A stretch of 34,833 nucleotides of DNA from Actinomycetes bacterium (lineage in GTDB: Bacteria > Actinomycetota > CADDZG01 > JAHWKV01), in assembly GCA_029263075.1 (NCBI GenBank), contig JAJCYE010000114.1, positions 1 to 34,833 on the forward strand. Direction: 5' to 3'. A program made the position numbers and the translations under genes. The notes below the pieces were generated by a model. It was not told the DNA's origin, did not search any database, and was given only the letters and a program-made list of their open reading frames with translations. Below are positions 28,685 through 34,833 of the stretch, in pieces (position 1 is the first letter of the stretch; each line of letters begins with the position of its first letter).

Positions 28685-28696
28685 CCGGCCCGGGGC

Positions 28697-28713
28697 AGGG
28701 CGGCGCCCGCCCT
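28697..28713 (+). terminator. Hairpin downstream of giant kinase
   Basis: AGGGCGG-CGC-CCGCCCT, 13 nt after stop; no T tract. Confidence 0.45.
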
Positions 28714-28725
28714 ACGCATATCCGA

Positions 28726-28751
28726 GTTTGATTCTTCGCCTACAGGGGTAG
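28726..28751 (+). promoter_or_regulatory. SigB/SigF-like promoter upstream of csbD
   Basis: GTTT (28726-28729) - 16 nt - GGGTAG (28746-28751), close to GTTT-N13-17-GGGTAT. Confidence 0.5.
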
Positions 28752-28810
28752 GGATTCTTCGCACGTCAAGAGCACCATCCGGTGCCCTTAAGCACTTAAG
28801 GAGGAGCCCT

Positions 28811-29017
28811 GTGGACTCATTCTCAGACAAGGTTGACGGTAAGACCGACAAGGTCGGCGGCCGGCTCAAAGAGATGGCAGGCAAGACGTTCAACGACCCC
28901 GAGCTCGAAGCGGAAGGCAAGATCGACCAAGGCAAAGGTCAACTTAAAGAAGCCACCGGCGATGCCAAGGACGCGATCGACAACGCCAAGGACGCAGTCC
29001 GCGACGCGCTGAGGTAG
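28811..29017 (+). CDS. CsbD-family stress protein
   Basis: 68 aa; DKVDGKTDKVGGRLKEMAGKTFNDPELEAEGKIDQGKGQLKEATGDAKD; GTG start, AAGGAGG upstream. Confidence 0.93.
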   Translation: MDSFSDKVDGKTDKVGGRLKEMAGKTFNDPELEAEGKIDQGKGQLKEATGDAKDAIDNAKDAVRDALR

Positions 29018-29106
29018 ACGATCACCCGGCCGTAGCCGGAATTCGTTGGCGAACTTTTGTTAACCGAGATTTTGTTAGAGCTTTGTTAGAACAAGGAGAC
29101 GAGACA

Positions 29107-29262
29107 ATGGGAACCGTACTTTGGATCATCGCAGTGGTACTGGCCATCTTCGGAGTTATGCAGATCCTTCAGGGAGCCCTGCTGTTCGGGATCATCCTGC
29201 TGGTACTCGCCGCGGCGATCGGTCCGGGCGGGTGGAGCATCTTCAATCGCCGGGTGGTTTAG
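29107..29262 (+). CDS. Small actinobacterial-type membrane protein (GPGG motif), absent from ORF track
   Basis: 51 aa: MGTVLWIIAVVLAIFGVMQILQGALLFGIILLVLAAAIGPGGWSIFNRRVV; AAGGAGA upstream. Confidence 0.8.
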   Translation: MGTVLWIIAVVLAIFGVMQILQGALLFGIILLVLAAAIGPGGWSIFNRRVV

Positions 29263-29284
29263 GCGGGGGGTTTCACCGATTCAC

Positions 29285-29310
29285 AGGAGGCGGCCTTCGG
29301 GCCGCCTCCT
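29285..29310 (+). terminator. Strong hairpin terminator
   Basis: AGGAGGCGGCC-TTCG-GGCCGCCTCCT followed by TGTTGTT; 11-bp perfect stem with TTCG tetraloop. Confidence 0.85.
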
Positions 29311-29323
29311 TGTTGTTCCAGTG

Positions 29324-30076
29324 TTATTCCAGTGCTTTGATCGAGCCCAGCCCGCTGATCCGCCGGGTGATTTTAGGGTCCCCCACATAGCGGACCGATC
29401 CCACGCCGCTGATGCGGGCGTCGAGTTGTTCCGAAGCGTTGATGACGGCGTTGCCGGCACCGGATATCGCCACCCCGGCCGAACGGCCCTTCAGGTTCCT
29501 GCCGTCAAAAGACCCGGTTCCGGAGATGGTGACATCCAGGTCATCGGCGGTGCCTTCCAGAACCAACCGGACCGTTCCCGAAGAGACCACTCTCAGCCTC
29601 CGGGCGTCAAGATCCGAACCGTTCACCACCCCGGCACCGGTCGCCGAAATCTCCGTCAACGACTTCACCTTCAACCGGAAGATGATTGGGCGGCTGGCGG
29701 AGATGCTCGAGTTCGGCTTGATTCCCAGCGTCAGCCGGTCGCCCTCCACCAGGGAGGTCAGCAGGGGGAGCAGGTTGTCCTCTGCCTCCACAATCAGAGA
29801 CTCTTCGTCGCCTTGTTCGATAAATACCTCGGCGGTGCCGTTAACCGCAAGCCGGTCGAAGTCCTGCACCCGGCGGCTTTCACTTTTGACGGTGCCCGAT
29901 CCAACCACCGTGGTGGCGGTGCCGGTGCCGTCCGACGAGCTACTGGAGGAGGAGGTTGCCCCCGAAGGGGTCGGGTTGGTGGGTTCGGGGTCACTTCGAT
30001 CGGACACCACTATGCAGGCCGGGAGCACCATTACGGCTGCCAGGAAGGACAAGAGTTGTTTACCAAACCGGTTCAC
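29324..30076 (-). CDS. GIN-domain (DUF2807) lipoprotein
   Basis: 250 aa; lipobox VMVLPAC, repeated beta-helix-like pattern (ISATGAGVVNGSDLDARRLRVVSSGTVRLVLEG...). Confidence 0.85.
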   Translation of the reverse strand: MNRFGKQLLSFLAAVMVLPACIVVSDRSDPEPTNPTPSGATSSSSSSSDGTGTATTVVGSGTVKSESRRVQDFDRLAVNGTAEVFIEQGDEESLIVEAEDNLLPLLTSLVEGDRLTLGIKPNSSISASRPIIFRLKVKSLTEISATGAGVVNGSDLDARRLRVVSSGTVRLVLEGTADDLDVTISGTGSFDGRNLKGRSAGVAISGAGNAVINASEQLDARISGVGSVRYVGDPKITRRISGLGSIKALE

Positions 30077-30153
30077 CCCTCAACTCTACGTCTTGGCGGA
30101 GGTCGCTTAAACTGGCCTACGCCTGCCGCCACAAATTCCGGGGGACCCAAACT

Positions 30154-33111
30154 TTGAGCTCACAAGACACCGCGACCACTGTAGGGACCGAAATCGAGGG
30201 TTACATCGTCGAGCGGGTGGAGCCGGTTCCCTACCTCCAGGGCACCTTTTACGAACTCAAACACCCCGCCACCGGCGCCCGCCACATTCACATCGGGGTC
30301 CCCGACGACAACAACGCTTTCGTCGTAATGCTCCCGACGCCCCCCGGCGACTCCACCGGGGTACCGCACATCCTGGAGCACCTGGCCTTGTCCGGGTCGG
30401 AGAGCTACCCGGTTAAGGACGTCTTCTTCTCGATGAACCCCCGGTCGCTCAGGACCTACATGAACGCCTCGACCAGCGCCGACGCCACCTCTTACTACTA
30501 CTCCTCCCGCAACGCCAAGGACTACCACAACCTGCTTTCGGTCTACCTGGATGCGGTGTTTTTCCCCCGGCTTGCCGAGCTCAGTTTTAAGCAGGAGGGG
30601 CACCGCCTGGAGTTCGAGCAGGCCGACGACCCAACCTCCGGCCTGAGGTTCAAAGGTGTGGTGTTCAACGAGATGAAGGGGGCGATGGCCAACCCGGTTG
30701 CCATCTTGTTCCGGGCCGCCGGTCGGGCCCTGTTCCCCGACCTCACCTACGCCTACAACTCGGGCGGAGACCCCAAGGAGATCCCCAACCTCACCTGGGA
30801 GGACCTCAAGGCGTTCCACTCCCGCCACTACCACCCGAGCAACGCCTTTTTCTACACCTACGGCAACCTCCCGCTGGCCGAGACCCTCAGCCGGATCTCC
30901 ACCCGGGTACTCAGCCGGTTCACCGCTATCGACCCCGGCGTACACATCCCGGACCAGGCGCCGTTCACCACCCCCACCGAACTTGTTGAAAGCTACCCCC
31001 TGGGGGAACAGGAGGAGCCGGACGGCCGTTACCAGGTGCTGGTGGCGTGGGCGACCGTGCCGAGCCGTAGCTCATTCGAGACTCTGGGTTTTGAGGTTCT
31101 GGAGCGGGTGCTGCTGGCCAACGCCGCCTCGCCGCTGCGCAAAGCGCTCGTCGATTCCGGGTTGGGGAGCGCCCTCAACGACCTCAGCGGATTCCTCGCC
31201 TACGCCAAACAGAGCGTTTTCGGGGCCGGGCTCAAAGATGTCAAAAAACAGGACGCGGCCGCGGTCGAAGGAGTGATCCTGGAGACCCTGACCCGCCTGG
31301 CCGATGGGGGCCTGGACACCGAACAGGTCGACGCCGCCATCCACCGTCTGGAACTGGAGCGCCGGGAGGTTTCCAACTCCGGTTCGCCTTACGGCCTGCG
31401 CCTGTTCGACCGCTTCGAGGCCGCCTATGTGCACGGCGGGGACCCCTACCGGGCGCTGATGTTCGATGAGGACCTGGCCCGGCTCCAGCAAGAGCGGGCC
31501 GCCGGTCCGTACCTGGAGAACCTGATCCGCAGGTGGCTGCTGGACAACCCCCACCGCAGCCGCATCCTGCTGTCGCCGGACCAAAAGATGGTCGAGGTGG
31601 CCGAACAGCAGGAACTGGCCAAGCTTGCCGGAATCGAGCAGGGCCTGACCACCGAACAGAAGACCTTGATCGTGGAGGAGTCTTTGAAGCTGGCCGAACT
31701 TCAAGACGGGGCGCAGGACCTCTCGGTGCTGCCTACGCTGGAGATCGAAGACATCCCCATGACCTTCGAAGACATCCCCCACACCCTGAGCGAGATCGCC
31801 GGGGCAAAGGTCGGGTTCTTCCCGCAACCGACCAACGGGATCAGTTACGTCGACCTCCGGTTCGACTTCTCGGGCCTGGACGACAAGCTGATCGACCTGC
31901 TGTCGCCCTTCGCCTTCGCGGCCACCCGATCCGGCGCCGGCAGGCACGACTACCTGGCTATGGCCGCCCGGATCGAAACCTACACAGGCGGGATCGGCGC
32001 CGCGCCCCTGATCCGGGTACCGCTTGACCGGGACGCACCGATGCGCCGGAGTTTCGCCCTGTCGGGTAAGGCGCTCAGGCGCAACCACCACCAGTTCATG
32101 GGCATCCTGAAGGACCTCCTAACCGGGCTTCACTTCGAGCCGGCTCGACTCAAGGACCTGATCTCCCAGCAGAAGGGCCGGCTGGAACCGCAGATCCTGC
32201 AGGGCGGCCACATGTTCGCCCAAAAGTTGGCGTTGTCCACGCTCAGCGAGTTCGGCAACCTGGAGGAGAGGGTCAACGGCCTGAGCGTCGTCGGCAAGTT
32301 GAAGGGCCTGGCGGCGCTTGGGGACGAAGATCTTCAACTTGTTGTCGCCGACTACGAGCAGATCCGGGATGCGCTGTTCAACTCCGGCACCCGCTTGAGC
32401 ATCTGCGTCACCGCCGAGGAGTCGGCAATCCCCGAACTCAGCGGGATGCTGGCCGATCTACTGGGTAGCTTGCCGGCCGCCGGCGCCTCCGAACCCGCCG
32501 AGAAAACATCATTCAAGCGCCTGGGGCACCTCGCCAAAACAACCTCGGTCCCGGTGGCCTACAACGCCAAGGTCCGCAAGGTCGTCGGGTTCGGCCACCC
32601 GGACGCCCCGGCGCTCATGGTGCTGGCCAACTACCTGGACGACAAGTACCTGCTCCGGGAGATCCGGGAGAAAGGCGGCGCCTACGGGGCATCGGCCAGC
32701 TTCGGCCGGGAGACCGGGTACTTCTCCTTCCTGACCTACCGCGACCCCCACATCGTGAGGACCCTGGGGGTTTGGGACCGGGCGGTGGAGGCGGTTACCG
32801 ACCCGTCCCTCACCATCACCCCGGACGACCTGAAAGAGGCGATCCTGGCGTCGTGCGCGGCGGTCGACCCGCTGCTGAGCCCCGACACCAAAGGCCGCAG
32901 CCGGTTCTTCGACGACATTTCCGGCTACTCGCTGCAGGAGAAGGCAAGGTTCAAGCGGGGGCTGCTCACCACCACCGTCGACGACATCCGCCGGGTGGCG
33001 GCCGAGTACCTGACGAAGGGCGACTTTGCCCTGGCAACCGTGACCAACCCGGCCAAGATCGAAGAGGCCAACAAGGAACTGGGAGACCTCTACGAGGTCT
33101 CCCCCATCTAG
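30154..33111 (+). CDS. M16C insulinase-like / presequence-protease family metalloprotease
   Basis: HxxEH zinc motif in TGVPHILEHLALSGSESYPVKDVFFSM, NASTSADATSYYYSS; TTG start at 30154 preferred over 29956. Confidence 0.92.
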   Translation: MSSQDTATTVGTEIEGYIVERVEPVPYLQGTFYELKHPATGARHIHIGVPDDNNAFVVMLPTPPGDSTGVPHILEHLALSGSESYPVKDVFFSMNPRSLRTYMNASTSADATSYYYSSRNAKDYHNLLSVYLDAVFFPRLAELSFKQEGHRLEFEQADDPTSGLRFKGVVFNEMKGAMANPVAILFRAAGRALFPDLTYAYNSGGDPKEIPNLTWEDLKAFHSRHYHPSNAFFYTYGNLPLAETLSRISTRVLSRFTAIDPGVHIPDQAPFTTPTELVESYPLGEQEEPDGRYQVLVAWATVPSRSSFETLGFEVLERVLLANAASPLRKALVDSGLGSALNDLSGFLAYAKQSVFGAGLKDVKKQDAAAVEGVILETLTRLADGGLDTEQVDAAIHRLELERREVSNSGSPYGLRLFDRFEAAYVHGGDPYRALMFDEDLARLQQERAAGPYLENLIRRWLLDNPHRSRILLSPDQKMVEVAEQQELAKLAGIEQGLTTEQKTLIVEESLKLAELQDGAQDLSVLPTLEIEDIPMTFEDIPHTLSEIAGAKVGFFPQPTNGISYVDLRFDFSGLDDKLIDLLSPFAFAATRSGAGRHDYLAMAARIETYTGGIGAAPLIRVPLDRDAPMRRSFALSGKALRRNHHQFMGILKDLLTGLHFEPARLKDLISQQKGRLEPQILQGGHMFAQKLALSTLSEFGNLEERVNGLSVVGKLKGLAALGDEDLQLVVADYEQIRDALFNSGTRLSICVTAEESAIPELSGMLADLLGSLPAAGASEPAEKTSFKRLGHLAKTTSVPVAYNAKVRKVVGFGHPDAPALMVLANYLDDKYLLREIREKGGAYGASASFGRETGYFSFLTYRDPHIVRTLGVWDRAVEAVTDPSLTITPDDLKEAILASCAAVDPLLSPDTKGRSRFFDDISGYSLQEKARFKRGLLTTTVDDIRRVAAEYLTKGDFALATVTNPAKIEEANKELGDLYEVSPI

Positions 33112-33141
33112 TGGCGGATTACGCGGGGATAGTGGGCGCCC

Positions 33142-33924
33142 GTGGATGAGCTGGCGTTTGCCCTTGAGCTCGCCGGGGCGGCCGACGAGATCTCCATGAA
33201 GTACTTCTCCCGCAGCCCCGAGACCAGCGTCAAGAAGGACGGCACGCTGGTCACCGTGGCCGACCGGGAGGTCGAAGAGATGTTGCGGGGGCGCATCAGG
33301 CAGCAGTTCCCCTCCCACGCCATCCTGGGGGAGGAAGGCGGCCTGGAAGGCGACGCCGGGGCCCCCATTTGGATCATCGACCCCATCGACGGCACGAACA
33401 ACTACGCCGCCGGTATCCCCATCTTCGGTACCCTGATCGGCCTGAGGGTCGACGGCAGGACCCAGGTGGGCGTGGCCAGTGCCCCGGCACTCGGGGAGCG
33501 ATACGACGCGGCCGCCGGCGCGGGCGCCCGGATGAACGGCAAACCCATCCACGTGAGCGAGGTGGCGTCTTTGGCCGGGGCGGTGGTGTGCATCGGTTCC
33601 TACCGCAGGATGCGCAGGCGCGGCTACGGGCCCCAGCTCGAGGGGATAGTCGCCGGCTGCCGCAGGGACCGGGGCTTCGGCGACTTCTGGGGCTACATGC
33701 TGGTGGCCCGGGGGGCGGCCGAGGTCATGCTGGAGCCAAACCTGAACGTGTGGGACGTGGCGGCCCTGGAGGTCATCGTCGGCGAAGCGGGGGGTATGGT
33801 TAGCAACTTCGCCGGGGACCCGTATCCTGAGACTCGGATCACGGAGTACGGAAGCGGCGACGGCAGCTTTATGGCCACCAATGGAGTGCTGCACGAGGAG
33901 TTGGTGACCCGGCTGGCAAAGTAG
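33142..33924 (+). CDS. Inositol monophosphatase / histidinol-phosphatase family protein
   Basis: 260 aa; LGEEGG, WIIDPIDGTNNYAAGIPIFGTLIGL, NVWDVAALEVIVGEAGG. Confidence 0.92.
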   Translation: MDELAFALELAGAADEISMKYFSRSPETSVKKDGTLVTVADREVEEMLRGRIRQQFPSHAILGEEGGLEGDAGAPIWIIDPIDGTNNYAAGIPIFGTLIGLRVDGRTQVGVASAPALGERYDAAAGAGARMNGKPIHVSEVASLAGAVVCIGSYRRMRRRGYGPQLEGIVAGCRRDRGFGDFWGYMLVARGAAEVMLEPNLNVWDVAALEVIVGEAGGMVSNFAGDPYPETRITEYGSGDGSFMATNGVLHEELVTRLAK

Positions 33925-33989
33925 TCGCGTCGGCACCACGCTTTCCCCTGATACGCTTTTGAGGCCGCGCTCCTCGCGGTCGCAATTAG

Positions 33990-34062
33990 GCCCCCATCGA
34001 CCAGCGGCCTAGGTCTCCACCCTTTCAAGGTGGCAACACGGGTTCGAATCCCGTTGGGGGCA
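33990..34062 (+). tRNA. tRNA-Glu (TTC)
   Basis: GCCCCCA...CCACC-CTTTCAA-GGTGG...ACGGGTTCGAATCCCGT-TGGGGGC; anticodon TTC. Confidence 0.95.
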
Positions 34063-34067
34063 CCGAT

Positions 34068-34100
34068 CCTGACGGAGTACGGGCACTTTTCCCCGTCAGG
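34068..34100 (+). terminator. Hairpin downstream of tRNA-Glu
   Basis: CCTGACGG...CCGTCAGG, 8-bp stem. Confidence 0.5.
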
Positions 34101-34166
34101 CAGTGGGGCTAAGGGTTCGTCCTCCGGCGCCGGAACCAGCGGACGTGCAAATCTTCCGCCGGGCGC

Positions 34167-34760
34167 TTAGCAGTCGAAGACCGACCAGCAGATGTCGTTC
34201 CGCAACCGCTGGTCGTCGAGGACAAGCTCGCGGATCCCCTCCGGGAGTCGGTCGCGTTGCCACCGGCACTCGAGTCTCCCTGCGCTCTCTCCCTCTCCTT
34301 CCGGCGCGCCGGCACGTGCCGCCTTGATCGCATAGGCGGACGCACCGAGTTCGTGCGCCGCCACGTGCGCGACAACCGCCGCCTGGCCGGCGGCGTAAGC
34401 CGCATGGCGTGGCGCCCCACGCAGATCCCTGGCGGCGGCCATTGCATGGCCTCCTGCCGAGCGCGCCTTGGCCACGGTGATTTCGCCCCGTGCCCAGGCC
34501 GTCGCGAATTCGATCGCTTGACGCGGTCGCGGGTCCTCGGGGCGAGCCGATTCGAAGAGACCCAGGACATGCTCCGCGCAAGACGCCGCCCACAAGGCGA
34601 GGAGGTGGTGATCCGAATCGGTGAGGGTCCCACCGCGACGGATCGTCACCAAACGAGGGTCGCGTTCTTTCGGGAGGATCAACCCGCCACCCCTCCCGCT
34701 CGCACCTGCCAAACGGCTACCACGATGCCTCTCCATCTGGAGCGAAGTCAAAGTGGTCAC
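34167..34760 (-). CDS. Putative immunity-like protein (Imm-5-like)
   Basis: 197 aa; LLALWAASCAEHVLGLFESARPEDPRPRQAIEFATAWARGEITVAKARSAGGHAMAAARD...AAYAAGQAAVVAHVAAHELGASAYAIKAA, pattern seen in proteins annotated as Imm-5-like. Confidence 0.6.
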   Translation of the reverse strand: MTTLTSLQMERHRGSRLAGASGRGGGLILPKERDPRLVTIRRGGTLTDSDHHLLALWAASCAEHVLGLFESARPEDPRPRQAIEFATAWARGEITVAKARSAGGHAMAAARDLRGAPRHAAYAAGQAAVVAHVAAHELGASAYAIKAARAGAPEGEGESAGRLECRWQRDRLPEGIRELVLDDQRLRNDICWSVFDC

Positions 34761-34833
34761 CGGCCATGCAACTATTTTGGCCGACCACCAGACCCGCTAC
34801 AAAACACCGAGATTCAGCGGCCCGGGCAACCGG

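Noticed and set aside
32509-33939. 476-aa minus-strand ORF across the M16 protease and phosphatase genes
   Set aside because: Overlaps two well-supported genes on the opposite strand; H/P/G/V-rich shadow translation
1-34833. CRISPR array, prophage, transposase or rRNA
   Set aside because: No regularly spaced repeats, phage structural genes, transposase-like ORFs or rRNA sequence seen

Overview
High-GC (probably actinobacterial) chromosomal window, mostly housekeeping genes with three accessory patches. Supported genes: fused spermidine-synthase-like membrane protein, PEP carboxylase, NhaP-type antiporter fused to rhodanese, ABC exporter pair, YceI, an Mrr-type nuclease remnant, HxlR, USP, peptidase E, Rrf2, tRNA-Lys, D-2-hydroxyacid dehydrogenase / serine(alanine)-glyoxylate aminotransferase / glycerate 2-kinase, homocysteine methyltransferase-MTHFR fusion, lipoprotein, peroxiredoxin, PPOX-family protein, a 2169-aa Ser/Thr kinase-AAA-TPR-GAF-PAS-HK-REC-HPt protein, CsbD, a GPGG-type small membrane protein, GIN-domain lipoprotein, M16C protease, IMPase-family phosphatase, tRNA-Glu, and an Imm-5-like protein. 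Headline: the antiporter-rhodanese gene is called as ending at a TGA (4737-4739, minus strand) inside the rhodanese active-site loop. The same frame continues for 46 codons that complete a canonical rhodanese C-terminus (YCT-[TGA]-PAEATSARAAQHLKSRGFARVWALEGGLDAWREGHPVQ...), and a hairpin with a G in its small apical loop follows the TGA at bacterial-SECIS distance. The best reading is a selenocysteine (CxU) rhodanese fused to a cation/proton antiporter, missed by ORF callers. Other notable signals: a frameshifted Mrr nuclease on a ~1.2 kb insert flanked by ~170-bp direct repeats of the hxlR 3' end; a strong hairpin just before the start of the giant kinase; a palindromic possibly shared -10 between divergent serine-cycle genes; and a SigB-like promoter upstream of csbD. 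All identifications are by eye; no database search or folding software was run.
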